Shown piece after piece: positions 1 to 8,636 of a DNA stretch of 64,000 nucleotides. Positions within the stretch are counted from its first letter, which is position 1. Every line of letters starts with the position of its first letter. The stretch lies in contig NZ_JAMKMR010000009.1 of NCBI RefSeq assembly GCF_023634645.1, positions 124,001-188,000 on the forward strand, written 5' to 3'. A program made the position numbers and the translations under genes. The DNA comes from Vibrio sinus. GTDB taxonomy: Bacteria > Pseudomonadota > Gammaproteobacteria > Enterobacterales > Vibrionaceae. The notes beneath the pieces were generated by a model. The model saw only the letters and a program-made list of their open reading frames with translations. It was not told where the DNA came from and did no database searches.

Positions 1-167
1 AACTTGCACCATTAAAAGACGTTGAACAAATTTTGGTTTTGCAAGACGGCAAGCTGGTTCAATCTGGCGATTATGCTGCTCTATCTAACCAAGATGGTCT
101 GTTTAGCGACATGCTGAAATCTAACCTTCAACAAGCTCAAGCCAACAAGGGGAATTTAGATGCGTGA
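1..167 (+). CDS. cydD: CydD, C-terminal end (partial)
   Basis: The reading frame beginning at base 3 is open to a TGA at 165-167. It encodes the tail of an ABC ATPase: a segment reading ILVLQDGKLVQSG, typical of the strand after the H-loop, then a polar tail. The stop overlaps the start of cydC by 8 bp. CydD and CydC form the heterodimeric ABC exporter that moves glutathione/cysteine to the periplasm and is needed to assemble cytochrome bd oxidase. Position and overlap with cydC make the assignment safe even though only about 54 residues are present. The rest lies to the left of the window. Confidence 0.85.
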   Translation, partial: LAPLKDVEQILVLQDGKLVQSGDYAALSNQDGLFSDMLKSNLQQAQANKGNLDA

Positions 168-1881
168 TTTGCTCCCTTATTTAAAACTGTATAAGAAGCA
201 TTGGTTTGGCTTGTCTCTTGGGATGATTCTTGCCTTTGTAACCCTAATTTGTTCAATTGGATTACTTACTCTATCGGGTTGGTTTTTATCCGCGGCTGCC
301 ATTGCCGGATTGTCTATAGCAAGAAAAACGTTCAACTATATGTTGCCTGCGGGCTTTGTTCGTGGCTTTGCTATTGGTCGTACTGCTGGCCGTTGGGGAG
401 AGCGTGTGGTTAGCCACAATGCCACCTTTAAGCTTCTTACCGATCTACGTATCTTCTTTTTTCAAAAGCTAACACCATTAATTCCTGGACGAGTATCTAA
501 CCTACGTGATGGAGATCTGCTCAACCGTTTGGTCGCTGATATCGATGCGATGGATCATGTCTATTTGCGACTTATCAGTCCTATCGTAGTCGGCATTATC
601 GGTATTATCTCCCTAACCTTCTTCCTATGTTACTTTGACCAGCGTCTAGGTTTGATACTGGGCGCAATACTGTTAGTGCTACTGCTCATTTGGCCAGTTC
701 TATTTTACAAACTCGGTAAACGTAATGGTGAAACGTTAACGACCAACAAAGCGAAGTTACGTATTGCGACTCTAGACTGGTTAGAAGGTTACAGCGAGCT
801 CACTATTTTCGGTGCAGAGAGCCGCTATAGAGAAGCGATATTTAACGCCCAAACCAAGCTGCTTACCAATCAATATATCAATGCCCACCTAGCAGGTTTG
901 GCACAGGCGCTATTGATGCTGGCGAATGGTTGGACATTAGTACTGATGATTTGGCTCTCAGCCGATGGTGTCGCTGGCCAACCTCCTGGCCCAATGATTG
1001 CGCTGATGGCATTTGCCACCATGGCCAGTTTTGAAATGCTGATGCCTATCGCTGGCGCGTTCCAATACTTGGGCCAAACGTTGACCTCAGCACGTCGATT
1101 GAATGACGTGATTCTCGCTGAACCAGATGTCGTCTTCGCAAAAGAGAAGAACGAGCTAAACAACACCTTCTCTATTGATTTTTCAAACGTAGATTTCAGC
1201 TACCCAGATAGCGAAAACAAAGTTCTGCGTAATGTCGATCTCACGATTGGTGCAAAACAAAAAGTGGCCATTCTTGGCCAAACAGGTTCAGGAAAATCAA
1301 CCCTGTTGCAATTGCTCTCTCGCTACTGGGACCCACAATCTGGCAGTGTTTCTATAGCTGGTAAACCGCTGACAGCTTGGAACGAAAGCCAACTACGCCA
1401 GAGCGTTAGTGTTGTCAGTCAACGTGTTGATGTTCTCAATGGAACATTACGAGACAACCTATTGATGGCAGATCCAGAAGCTTCTGATGAACGAATTGCC
1501 AAAACACTGACCGAAGTGGGTTTGGAAAAGCTGCTAGAAGACAAGGGCCTAGATGCCTGGCTGGGAGATGGTGGACGTCAGCTCTCTGGTGGTGAGAAAC
1601 GTCGTATTGGCATTGCACGCGCCATTTTACATAACGCACCGATTCTACTCTTAGATGAGCCAACTGAAGGGCTAGATAAGAGTACCGAAAAACAAATCAT
1701 GGGTTTGCTTGAATCACATTATCAAGATAAAACCGTGGTATTCATTACACACCGGCTTGTAAACCTAGCCAATATGGATGCGATATGTTTAATTGAGCAA
1801 GGTGAAGTTGTTGAACACGGCTCCCATGATCAGTTAATTGCGCGCGGCGGTCGCTACCATCAGCTCACGCAATCTATTTAA
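160..1881 (+). CDS. cydC: CydC, cytochrome bd assembly ABC exporter subunit
   Basis: A 573-residue half-transporter. Residues 1-310 hold six membrane segments (ABC exporter type 1 fold). The C-terminal half is the ATPase, with Walker A GQTGSGKST, signature LSGGEKRRIGIARA and Walker B ILLLDEPTE. It pairs with CydD to export reduced thiols (glutathione, cysteine) to the periplasm, which is required for haem insertion into cytochrome bd. It overlaps the cydD stop by 8 bp, so translation is probably coupled. A strong intrinsic terminator follows directly, making this the last gene of its operon. The length fits the family. Confidence 0.95.
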   Translation: MRDLLPYLKLYKKHWFGLSLGMILAFVTLICSIGLLTLSGWFLSAAAIAGLSIARKTFNYMLPAGFVRGFAIGRTAGRWGERVVSHNATFKLLTDLRIFFFQKLTPLIPGRVSNLRDGDLLNRLVADIDAMDHVYLRLISPIVVGIIGIISLTFFLCYFDQRLGLILGAILLVLLLIWPVLFYKLGKRNGETLTTNKAKLRIATLDWLEGYSELTIFGAESRYREAIFNAQTKLLTNQYINAHLAGLAQALLMLANGWTLVLMIWLSADGVAGQPPGPMIALMAFATMASFEMLMPIAGAFQYLGQTLTSARRLNDVILAEPDVVFAKEKNELNNTFSIDFSNVDFSYPDSENKVLRNVDLTIGAKQKVAILGQTGSGKSTLLQLLSRYWDPQSGSVSIAGKPLTAWNESQLRQSVSVVSQRVDVLNGTLRDNLLMADPEASDERIAKTLTEVGLEKLLEDKGLDAWLGDGGRQLSGGEKRRIGIARAILHNAPILLLDEPTEGLDKSTEKQIMGLLESHYQDKTVVFITHRLVNLANMDAICLIEQGEVVEHGSHDQLIARGGRYHQLTQSI

Positions 1882-1890
1882 TACTGTTTA

Positions 1891-1914
1891 AGGCCGACTT
1901 TGTCGGCCTTTTTT
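1891..1914 (+). terminator. Intrinsic terminator of cydDC
   Basis: A perfect 8-bp stem, AGGCCGAC pairing with GTCGGCCT around a TTT loop, is followed by a run of T. It lies 10 bp after the cydC stop. Confidence 0.9.
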
Positions 1915-1956
1915 ATATGCGCCCTTTCTACATGGGTATTTAGCTTGGAGAAATGT

Positions 1957-2259
1957 ATGTATATCGCTATGAATCGATTCAAAATTCGTCCTGGTCATGA
2001 AGAGGATTTCCTCGAAGTATGGAGAAATCGCGACTCTTATTTAGATACAGTTCCAGGGTTCAAAGAGTTTAATATGCTTAGAGGGCCAAGCAATGAAGAG
2101 TATTCACTTTTTGTGTCTCACTCGATCTGGGGAAGCAAAGAAGATTTTGAAAATTGGACTCGCTCAGAAGCCTTTAGAAAAGCCCACGCTGGCGCACGTA
2201 GTAGCAAAGATATGTACTTAACGTCACCAAATTTTGAAGGTTTCGAAGCCTGTCTGTAG
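1957..2259 (+). CDS. ABM-fold monooxygenase, IsdG/HmoA-like
   Basis: A 100-residue single-domain dimeric alpha+beta barrel (antibiotic biosynthesis monooxygenase family). The start at 1957 is preferred because GGAG lies at 1947-1950 with 6-nt spacing; upstream in-frame codons would add a hydrophobic stretch with no ribosome site and run into the cydC terminator. N6, W67 and H77 are placed like the N-W-H triad of IsdG-type haem-degrading monooxygenases, so cytoplasmic haem breakdown or haem binding is plausible. Haem activity is inferred from these three residues only; other ABM proteins act on quinones or have no known substrate. It stands alone between two hairpins. Confidence 0.75.
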   Translation: MYIAMNRFKIRPGHEEDFLEVWRNRDSYLDTVPGFKEFNMLRGPSNEEYSLFVSHSIWGSKEDFENWTRSEAFRKAHAGARSSKDMYLTSPNFEGFEACL

Positions 2260-2280
2260 CCTGAGATACAACCATTGTCC

Positions 2281-2306
2281 ATGCACTTCTACACCAAGAA
2301 GTGCAT
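2281..2306 (+). terminator. Hairpin between convergent genes
   Basis: A perfect 10-bp stem, ATGCACTTCT with AGAAGTGCAT and a 6-nt loop, lies between the convergent ABM gene and the diguanylate cyclase gene. The downstream T-run on the plus strand is short (TGTGTTT), so it is only a moderate terminator, possibly bidirectional. Confidence 0.6.
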
Positions 2307-2311
2307 TGTGT

Positions 2312-3922
2312 TTAACGTACACAATTTCGGCCATCAGATTTCGCTATGTAAAGCTGCCTGTCCGCTATAGATATCACTTCTGTTATTGATTGATTGTCAC
2401 TGGAATAGACAGAAACACCAATAGACATGCTGACGGATACGGGATTTTTAAGGCCAATATTAACGTCCACACTTTCGATACTTTTACGAATTTTTTCGGC
2501 AACCAGTACCGATCTTTCTAGATCGCTATCTGGTAGAGCAATGCAAAACTCTTCCCCTCCATATCGACAAACAATATCACCACCTCGGGTCATTTCTAAC
2601 ATCACTTCTGATACCGCCTGCAACACTGTGTCTCCAGCGTCATGACCGTATTCATCGTTAAAGTTTTTAAAATGGTCAATATCGCCCATCAGTATACCAA
2701 TCTTGGTCTGGTTCCTTTTCGCCCTCGCGACAAGTTGCTCAAGAGATTCATATAAATAACGTCGGTTGTAGAGGCCAGTCAATACGTCGCTAATGGCTTG
2801 CTGTTTCAAATGATATCTTAGGTTTATATTCGCTAAAGCAAGACCAATACGTTTGGCTATTGATTCTACCAGCAGAAGTTCATTTTCATTGAAGTTCTTG
2901 CTCACACAATGCATTACACCGATTGCCTCCCCAAGCGCAACGAGGGGGACGCAAACTGTCGAGGCCTCGGCAGATTCCGATTGAATGGTCGAGAAGTGAT
3001 CGCAATAAAGCTGTGTGCCATTGTGGTTAGAGCGATGCGCATGGCCTTTTCGTAGTGCCCAGCACTGATCGGGCAAAAAACTTGTTTTTTCTTGCCATTT
3101 TCGTCCCCAAAAGATCTTGGTTTCTAAACGATTTCTCGATGACTTGTAAACTGACACGGCACCAGTAGCATTAGGCAACAGCTGGGGAACAATTTGCTTC
3201 ACTACATTAGAGGCCTCAGATATCTCTGAACACGATCCTAAAATTGAGTCTAATTCGTATAGGAGTTCGATGTCCCTAACACCCGAATCAATTTTCTCGC
3301 GTAGCTTGGTTCTGTCTTCTTCCACTGACATTGCGATCCAACGTGAACTGAAAAAGCTCAACACAACAAGAGCAAGCGTACTCATTGCTAAAACGACGAT
3401 CAGTGCCTGCCTTAACTGCATGAGCTCATGTTTCACCGTGTCTTCAGGTAGAGAAGCCCTTGCAAAGTAACCGACGCTTTCATTGCCATGCATGAACTGT
3501 TGATATACCGCAACGTAAGTGAACTCTTTTTCTATCGTGTCACTATAACGAGTAGCAAAACCAACTCCGGATTGTTTGGCTTCTAAAATTTCGGGGCGAT
3601 AAGCATGATTATCCACCTGCGCAATAGAATCATAAGGAACTTGAGAGTCACCCGTCACCACACCGGCGGCATCGATAAAAGTAATCCGAGCATCCGATGC
3701 GCTACTAAGCCTTTTTGCTACCGGATCAATATTTTTTATTGTTAAGGGGGCTGTAATCTCACTTAACGTCACCATCGCAGACTTAGCTAGCCAACCTAAC
3801 TCCGTTTTTACCCTTGAATTGAGCTCTTTATCTAGTTGACGGTCAACGATAAACAGGTTCAGTGCACTGATGATAAAGACAACCACTAAAGGCAAGTAAA
3901 TAATGCGATGTTTTAAAGTCAA
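2312..3922 (-). CDS. Membrane diguanylate cyclase (periplasmic sensor-GAF-GGDEF)
   Basis: A 536-residue protein that makes cyclic di-GMP. Domain order: membrane segment about 8-27, periplasmic sensor about 30-170, second membrane segment about 172-193, GAF-like domain about 220-370 and GGDEF domain about 378-535. The catalytic GGEEF motif is at 455-459 and an RxxD inhibitory site at 446-449, so the enzyme looks active and product-inhibited. The start is a TTG with no clear Shine-Dalgarno; the next in-frame ATG (residue 50) would remove the first membrane helix, so TTG is kept with some doubt. It is monocistronic, downstream of rluB on the same strand but separated from it by a terminator. The ligand is unknown. 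Confidence 0.9.
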   Translation of the reverse strand: MTLKHRIIYLPLVVVFIISALNLFIVDRQLDKELNSRVKTELGWLAKSAMVTLSEITAPLTIKNIDPVAKRLSSASDARITFIDAAGVVTGDSQVPYDSIAQVDNHAYRPEILEAKQSGVGFATRYSDTIEKEFTYVAVYQQFMHGNESVGYFARASLPEDTVKHELMQLRQALIVVLAMSTLALVVLSFFSSRWIAMSVEEDRTKLREKIDSGVRDIELLYELDSILGSCSEISEASNVVKQIVPQLLPNATGAVSVYKSSRNRLETKIFWGRKWQEKTSFLPDQCWALRKGHAHRSNHNGTQLYCDHFSTIQSESAEASTVCVPLVALGEAIGVMHCVSKNFNENELLLVESIAKRIGLALANINLRYHLKQQAISDVLTGLYNRRYLYESLEQLVARAKRNQTKIGILMGDIDHFKNFNDEYGHDAGDTVLQAVSEVMLEMTRGGDIVCRYGGEEFCIALPDSDLERSVLVAEKIRKSIESVDVNIGLKNPVSVSMSIGVSVYSSDNQSITEVISIADRQLYIAKSDGRNCVR

Positions 3923-4043
3923 AATACTACTGTTAGTTTTATTAATAGCTATATAAACCGTAGCACAATATCACTGGTTAACGATTTGAAAAGCCTAACC
4001 TTTCAAAGACAATATTAAAAATGTCATTAATAACAAACAAATA

Positions 4044-4076
4044 TATACTCGAGTGACTTCAAGACGCAGGAATCAG
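4044..4076. repeat. Dispersed TATACCC-type palindromic element, degenerate copy
   Basis: It reads TATACTCGAGTGACTTCAAG and continues ACGCAGGAATCAG. It matches the core (ACTTCAAGATGCAGAAT) of four other copies in this window but has lost the closing GGGTATA arm. Confidence 0.6.
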
Positions 4077-4108
4077 AGTGATGTGGGTGGTCCAATTTAT
4101 AGAAAGAT

Positions 4109-4147
4109 TAAAAAAGGCCATGAATCTTAAGTAAGATACATGGCCTT
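4109..4147 (-). terminator. Intrinsic terminator of rluB
   Basis: Read on the minus strand, AAGGCCATG and CATGGCCTT form a 9-bp outer stem. An inner ATCTTA/TAAGAT pairing follows after one mismatch, and the 3' arm runs into TTTTTT. It lies about 25 bp past the rluB stop. Confidence 0.9.
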
Positions 4148-4170
4148 CTCAATATCCTGAAGTAAAGAAT

Positions 4171-5079
4171 TTAACGACTTCGCCCTGGTTTACGCTTCGA
4201 CTGATTTCCACCTCTACCTTTAGGTGTGCTCACTCTCTCTTCATGACGCTTCACCGCTCGGCGAATTTTCTGGCTACGAGAACGCTCTCTTTTTCTTGAC
4301 GTATTGTCTTTAGATTGTTCGATTAGCGTATTTTTCTCAGGCTTGAGCTCAACTAGCTCACGTAAGTAGTTGACCTCTTTAAGTGTCAACTCCATCCAAC
4401 CACCTCGTGGCAGCTTTTTATCTAGATAGATATCACCGTAACGAACTCGCTTAAGACGGCTGACTGTCGTGTCTTGAGATTCCCATAGGCGACGAACCTC
4501 ACGGTTACGCCCTTCATTTATCGCAACATAAAAAGTATGGTTCATCCCTTCACCGCCAGCGTAAACCACGTCTTCGAAGCGAGCCATACCATCTTCTAGC
4601 TCAACACCTTTAACTAGATTTTTTACCTTTTGCTCAGTGACTTCACCAAACACTCGAACAAGGTATTCCCGCTCTACTTGGCGACTTGGGTGCATGAGTC
4701 GATTCGCCAGTTCACCGTCTGTGGTAAACAAAAGTAATCCTGAGGTATTGGCATCAAGACGACCAACAGAAATCCAGCGAGAGCCACGAATTTTAGGTAA
4801 ACGGTCAAAAACTGTACGTCGACCTTCTGGATCATGACGAGTACATAACTCACCTTCAGGCTTGTAATACGCCAACACTCGACAAATGACATCTTCGGAA
4901 GTTTTGGTGGAAACGTGGTGCCCATCAATTCTTACATTTGCATTTTCATCTTCAAGGCGCTCACCCAGTTTGGCAACAACGCCGTTTACACTGACTCGGC
5001 CTGCTTTAATTAACGCTTCTAACTCCCGACGAGAGCCATATCCGGCACGCGCTAACACTTTCTGTAACTTTTCGCTCAT
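4171..5079 (-). CDS. rluB: 23S rRNA pseudouridine synthase RluB
   Basis: A 302-residue RsuA/RluB-family enzyme that isomerises a uridine of 23S rRNA helix 89 (U2605 in E. coli) to pseudouridine. An S4 RNA-binding domain occupies residues 1-60. The catalytic domain carries [14 protein letters not shown] with the nucleophile Asp at 109 (110 in E. coli). The C-terminal 60 residues are a basic, Arg/Lys/Ser-rich tail typical of RluB. It is the last gene of a minus-strand set rnm-yciO-rluB divergent from the trp operon, the same order as beside E. coli trp. A strong terminator follows. Confidence 0.93.
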   Translation of the reverse strand: MSEKLQKVLARAGYGSRRELEALIKAGRVSVNGVVAKLGERLEDENANVRIDGHHVSTKTSEDVICRVLAYYKPEGELCTRHDPEGRRTVFDRLPKIRGSRWISVGRLDANTSGLLLFTTDGELANRLMHPSRQVEREYLVRVFGEVTEQKVKNLVKGVELEDGMARFEDVVYAGGEGMNHTFYVAINEGRNREVRRLWESQDTTVSRLKRVRYGDIYLDKKLPRGGWMELTLKEVNYLRELVELKPEKNTLIEQSKDNTSRKRERSRSQKIRRAVKRHEERVSTPKGRGGNQSKRKPGRSR

Positions 5080-5195
5080 TGGCTTACCTAATAGTTGTCG
5101 TCTTCACAGACGTCGAATAGAACTGCGCAAAAAAACGCAGTCGCGCATTATGTCAAATTACTGATATAAAATCATCTCATTTTATTGTAGCGAAA

Positions 5196-5816
5196 CTATT
5201 GGAAGGGCGTGACGTCCCCTGATCCCACCCGAGCAATGACGGGTTCTTCTTCGCTAAAATCTACCACGGTCGTTGGTTGCTCACCTAAGTAGCCACCATT
5301 TAGGATACAATCCACGGCATGTTCTAGCTTGTCGCGGATATCTTCAGGATCAGATTCAGTATGCTCGTTCCCCGGTAGAATCAGTGATGTCGACATCAAT
5401 GGCTCACCCAAAGCCTCAAGCAACTCCAACGCAATTTTATTGTCTGGAACACGAATACCGATGGTCTTACGACGGGAGTTCATCAACCGACGTGGCACTT
5501 CTTTTGTCCCTTTAAAAATAAAGGTATATGGGCCTGGTGTGTTGTTTTTAAGTAATCGAAACGCGGTGTTGTCGACCCTTGCATACAACGAAAGTTCTGA
5601 TAAATCGCGACACAACAAGGTGAAATTGTGCTTGTCATCTAGACGTCGAATTTGACAGATTCTTTCTAGCGCCTGTTTGTTTTCCAACTGGCAACCCAGT
5701 GCGTAACCTGAATCGGTCGGGTAGACGACCACACCACCATTTCTGACGATAGCAACAGCTTGACTGATCAGGCGCGCTTGAGGGTTTTCAGGATGAATGT
5801 AAAAAAACTGACTCAT
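5196..5816 (-). CDS. yciO: YciO/Sua5-YrdC family protein
   Basis: A 206-residue single YrdC-like domain. It resembles TsaC/Sua5, which makes threonylcarbamoyl-AMP for tRNA t6A, but length and neighbours match YciO, whose exact role is not settled. The nucleotide-binding surface is represented by GGVVVYPTDSGYALGC near residues 29-44 and by SRRKTIGIRVPD near 116-127. The start is supported by GAGGA 8 nt upstream. It sits 42 bp after rnm and 116 bp before rluB on the same strand, so the three are probably co-transcribed. It may duplicate tsaC elsewhere in the genome. Confidence 0.88.
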   Translation of the reverse strand: MSQFFYIHPENPQARLISQAVAIVRNGGVVVYPTDSGYALGCQLENKQALERICQIRRLDDKHNFTLLCRDLSELSLYARVDNTAFRLLKNNTPGPYTFIFKGTKEVPRRLMNSRRKTIGIRVPDNKIALELLEALGEPLMSTSLILPGNEHTESDPEDIRDKLEHAVDCILNGGYLGEQPTTVVDFSEEEPVIARVGSGDVTPFQ

Positions 5817-5858
5817 TATTATTCCTCGTTATCGAGTCAATGACTCTGTTGTTTGGGA

Positions 5859-6707
5859 CTAGCTTTGCAAGCTTAATCCCCAATCTTTCCAAACGGGTTC
5901 CACTCCAGAGGGTAACCACAGATTTCTGCCTAACTCCATCCAAGGTGATGGATAATGAAAATCGCTGCCTTGAGAGGCTAATAGGTTGTATTGTATAGCA
6001 TAGTCGGCCAAATTGCGCCTTTCTTGTGGGGCTTGCTGGGGCTGAGCAACTTCCATAGCGTCACCAGATTGTTCAACAAAGGCTTGAATCAAGCGCTTGA
6101 CCCATTTGGTCGTCAGTTTATATCGCCCTGGGTGAGCAAGCACTGCCTGCCCTCCGGCTGCATGTATCGCGCTGATTGCTTCCCCCATTGAACACCAACT
6201 CGGCGGCACATAACCCGGATTATTTCTGGTAAGAAACTTTTTAAACACTTGCTGCATACTTTTCGCATGCCCTTGTTCCACTAGCCACCTAGCGAAATGA
6301 GCACGAGTAACAGGCGCATCTTGCGCAATGTTTTTCACTTGAGATAACACATCGCTCTCACCCGTTGCTTTTTGTAAACGCTCAGCAATCAGCTCTGCTC
6401 TCGAAACTCGACGAGCTTTTTGTTCTTCTATCAATTGGTTAAGTTGCTTGCACTGCGGATCGACATTCAATCCGACAATATGGATATCTTTATTCTGCCA
6501 AACCGTCGAAATTTCGATGCCATTAATAACACGAATCGGCAGTTGGTTGTTTTCAACATGACGATGGGCACAAGCCAACCCTTCGAAAGTATCATGGTCG
6601 GTAATGGCAATAACTTCTATACCAAACTCAATGGCTCTATCAATAAGAGCACTAGGCGGCAATTGGCCATCTGATGCAGTGGTATGACTGTGCAAATCAA
6701 TTTTCAT
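5859..6707 (-). CDS. rnm: PHP-domain RNase AM / 3',5'-nucleoside bisphosphate phosphatase
   Basis: A 282-residue PHP-fold metal-dependent phosphoesterase, the YciV/TrpH family. In E. coli this family removes 5'-terminal nucleotides from rRNA precursors and hydrolyses 3',5'-bisphosphonucleotides. Metal ligands are visible in the N-terminal [13 protein letters not shown] motif, in [10 protein letters not shown], and in LAHPGRY and QGSDFHYP toward the C-terminus. It is the first gene of rnm-yciO-rluB and is divergent from trp. Only 84 bp separate its ATG from the trp leader ATG, so its promoter must overlap the TrpR operator region. The Shine-Dalgarno is weak. Confidence 0.9.
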   Translation of the reverse strand: MKIDLHSHTTASDGQLPPSALIDRAIEFGIEVIAITDHDTFEGLACAHRHVENNQLPIRVINGIEISTVWQNKDIHIVGLNVDPQCKQLNQLIEEQKARRVSRAELIAERLQKATGESDVLSQVKNIAQDAPVTRAHFARWLVEQGHAKSMQQVFKKFLTRNNPGYVPPSWCSMGEAISAIHAAGGQAVLAHPGRYKLTTKWVKRLIQAFVEQSGDAMEVAQPQQAPQERRNLADYAIQYNLLASQGSDFHYPSPWMELGRNLWLPSGVEPVWKDWGLSLQS

Positions 6708-6724
6708 AAATTAGCTTTTTTTAG

Positions 6725-6758
6725 TTGACATTTGAGCCTCGTACTAGTTAACTAGTAC
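6725..6758 (+). promoter_or_regulatory. trp promoter with TrpR operator
   Basis: A -35 box TTGACA (6725-6730) and a -10 box TTAACT (6748-6753) are separated by 17 bp, the same hexamers as the E. coli trp promoter. The -10 lies inside a perfect 18-bp palindrome, GTACTAGTTAACTAGTAC (6741-6758), matching the known TrpR operator. TrpR bound with tryptophan would block the -10 directly. Transcription should start near 6760. The same region serves the divergent rnm gene. Confidence 0.95.
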
Positions 6759-6791
6759 AACATTAAACTTAGTCGAAGCAGCAAGCGCCAT

Positions 6792-6905
6792 ATGTTACAA
6801 GAAACTCACAACAAGTCGAAACTTATTGATCGCACTCAAGGCACCAATAGCGCTTCTTGGTGGCGTACTTGGGTACACTCCGAGCGGGTCGACGTATGCT
6901 TCTAA
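6792..6905 (+). CDS. trpL: trp operon leader peptide
   Basis: A 37-codon peptide starting about 32 nt into the predicted transcript and ending with TAA at 6903-6905. Two adjacent Trp codons lie at 6858-6863 and a third at 6870-6872 (WWRTW). When charged tRNA-Trp is scarce the ribosome stalls there, frees the downstream segment and lets RNA polymerase pass the attenuator. The Shine-Dalgarno is weak. The position between the TrpR-controlled promoter and a terminator makes this an unmistakable attenuation leader. Confidence 0.93.
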   Translation: MLQETHNKSKLIDRTQGTNSASWWRTWVHSERVDVCF

Positions 6906-6954
6906 CTGATTAGAAATTTACCCCTAGCCCGCTTTGTTTAGCGGGCTTTTTAGT
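6863..6954 (+). promoter_or_regulatory. trp attenuator (segments 1-4 and terminator)
   Basis: Segment 1 GCGTAC (6863-6868) can pair with GTATGC (6894-6899). Segment 2 AGCGGGT (6883-6889) can pair with segment 3 GCCCGCT (6927-6933) to form the antiterminator. Segments 3 and 4, AGCCCGC (6926-6932) and GCGGGCT (6941-6947), form the terminator stem followed by a T-rich run to 6954. Segment 1 overlaps the Trp codons, so a stalled ribosome masks it, as in the classic model. Confidence 0.9.
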
Positions 6955-7066
6955 TTTTATACGATTCGTACAACAGCATAAAACAAAATTGTTACTCCAT
7001 ACGGTTTGGTACAGCAGCATAGTGTGCGAATATGTCCAACAGATACAAATATGATGAGGAGGTCTT

Positions 7067-8632
7067 GTGAACGAGGCCATTACGATTAAAAGCTTGGGTG
7101 AGATTGAAGTCATCAGTACACCAGTACCATACTCTCAAGATCCTACTAGCTTGTTTTACACGATTTGTCATAACAAAACTGACAGTCTTCTACTTGAGTC
7201 TGCCGAAGTCGACTCAAAAGAAGACTTACAAAGCCTACTACTAGTCGACTCTGCCGTTCGCATTGTTTGCCATGGTGAAAAGGTTACCTTTTCCGCCCTG
7301 AGTGAAAATGGACAAAAGCTTATTGAGCGTTTGAAGTTGAACGTAGGCGACGCTGTTTCCAGCAAACTATCGGGCAACCAATTGGCGTTGCAATTCACCC
7401 AACCTGCGAGCCAGCTGGATGAAGATTCTCGTCTACGTCAAGCTTCTTCTTTTGATGCATTGAGACTGGTGCAGCACAGTTTCAACCTGGAAGGAAAAGA
7501 CAAACACGCCGTTTTCTTAGGTGGGCTATTTGCCTATGATTTGGTCGCAAATTTTGAAGGTATTGGCCAAGTCCCTGCTGACAACCACTGCCCTGACTAC
7601 GTCTTTTATGTAGCAGAAACACTTCTCATCATCGATCACCAAACTCAAACTAGCCGCTTGCAAGCCAGTATGTTTACTGATGAGCCCTCTATTCGTTCAC
7701 AAATCACCCAACGTATGGAGCAAATCAATCAGCAATGTGCCTCAATCCAATCTTTGCCACAAGCGCAAAAGCTAAGTCGTGTCGATGTCACGACCAATGT
7801 CTCTGATGAAGAGTTTTGCCAATCAGTACAAGATCTCAAACAATACGTGATCAAAGGGGACATTTTCCAAGTTGTGCCTTCACGCCGATTCTTATTGCCT
7901 TGTCCGTCTCCACTTGTCGCCTATAAAGAACTGAAGAAGCAAAACCCCAGCCCTTACATGTTCTACATGCAAGATGAGCTGTTTACCTTGTTCGGTGCTT
8001 CTCCAGAAAGCGCGCTGAAATATGAAACGTCAAGTAACCAAGTGGAAATTTACCCCATCGCAGGAACGCGCCGCCGCGGTAAGTATGCGAATGGCGACAT
8101 TGATTTGGACTTAGATGGCCGTATCGAACTTGAGCTTCGTACCGATAAGAAAGAAAACGCGGAACATATGATGCTGGTTGATCTTGCTCGTAACGACGTG
8201 GCAAGAATTTCAAAACCCGGCACCCGCCACCTTGCTGACTTACTTAAAGTCGCTCGCTACAGCCATGTTATGCATTTGGTTTCGCGTGTCGTTGGCCAAC
8301 TGCGTGAAGATTTAGACGCCCTGCACGCTTACCAAGCGAGCATGAACATGGGCACACTGACTGGCGCACCTAAAATTCGCGCCATGCAATTGATACGTGA
8401 TACCGAAAAAGCTCGTCGTGGCAGTTATGGCGGCGCTGTAGGCTATTTAACTGGAGAGGGCTCGTTAGACACTTGTATTGTCATTCGCTCAGCCTATGTC
8501 GAAAATGGTATCGCCCAAGTACAGGCAGGTGCAGGGGTCGTATTTGACTCAGACCCACAAGCTGAAGCCGACGAAACCAGAGGCAAAGCTCAGGCCGTTA
8601 TCAGCGCAATTAAAACTGCCCATCAGGAGTAG
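7067..8632 (+). CDS. trpE: Anthranilate synthase component I
   Basis: A 521-residue chorismate-binding enzyme that turns chorismate plus ammonia (from TrpG) into anthranilate, the first committed step to tryptophan. The start is GTG at 7067 with a strong AGGAGG at 7057-7062. The feedback-inhibition motif LLLES is at residues 41-45. The C-terminal catalytic half carries PIAGTRRRG, DLARNDVARI and the GTLTGAPKIRAMQLI signature. It is the first structural gene of the operon, 112 bp beyond the attenuator, and 4 bp before trpG. Confidence 0.97.
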   Translation: MNEAITIKSLGEIEVISTPVPYSQDPTSLFYTICHNKTDSLLLESAEVDSKEDLQSLLLVDSAVRIVCHGEKVTFSALSENGQKLIERLKLNVGDAVSSKLSGNQLALQFTQPASQLDEDSRLRQASSFDALRLVQHSFNLEGKDKHAVFLGGLFAYDLVANFEGIGQVPADNHCPDYVFYVAETLLIIDHQTQTSRLQASMFTDEPSIRSQITQRMEQINQQCASIQSLPQAQKLSRVDVTTNVSDEEFCQSVQDLKQYVIKGDIFQVVPSRRFLLPCPSPLVAYKELKKQNPSPYMFYMQDELFTLFGASPESALKYETSSNQVEIYPIAGTRRRGKYANGDIDLDLDGRIELELRTDKKENAEHMMLVDLARNDVARISKPGTRHLADLLKVARYSHVMHLVSRVVGQLREDLDALHAYQASMNMGTLTGAPKIRAMQLIRDTEKARRGSYGGAVGYLTGEGSLDTCIVIRSAYVENGIAQVQAGAGVVFDSDPQAEADETRGKAQAVISAIKTAHQE

Positions 8633-8636
8633 AAAC

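Noticed and set aside
870..1166. Minus-strand open frame inside cydC
   Set aside because: It is fully contained in a highly confident gene with family-typical protein; no start context or independent signal.
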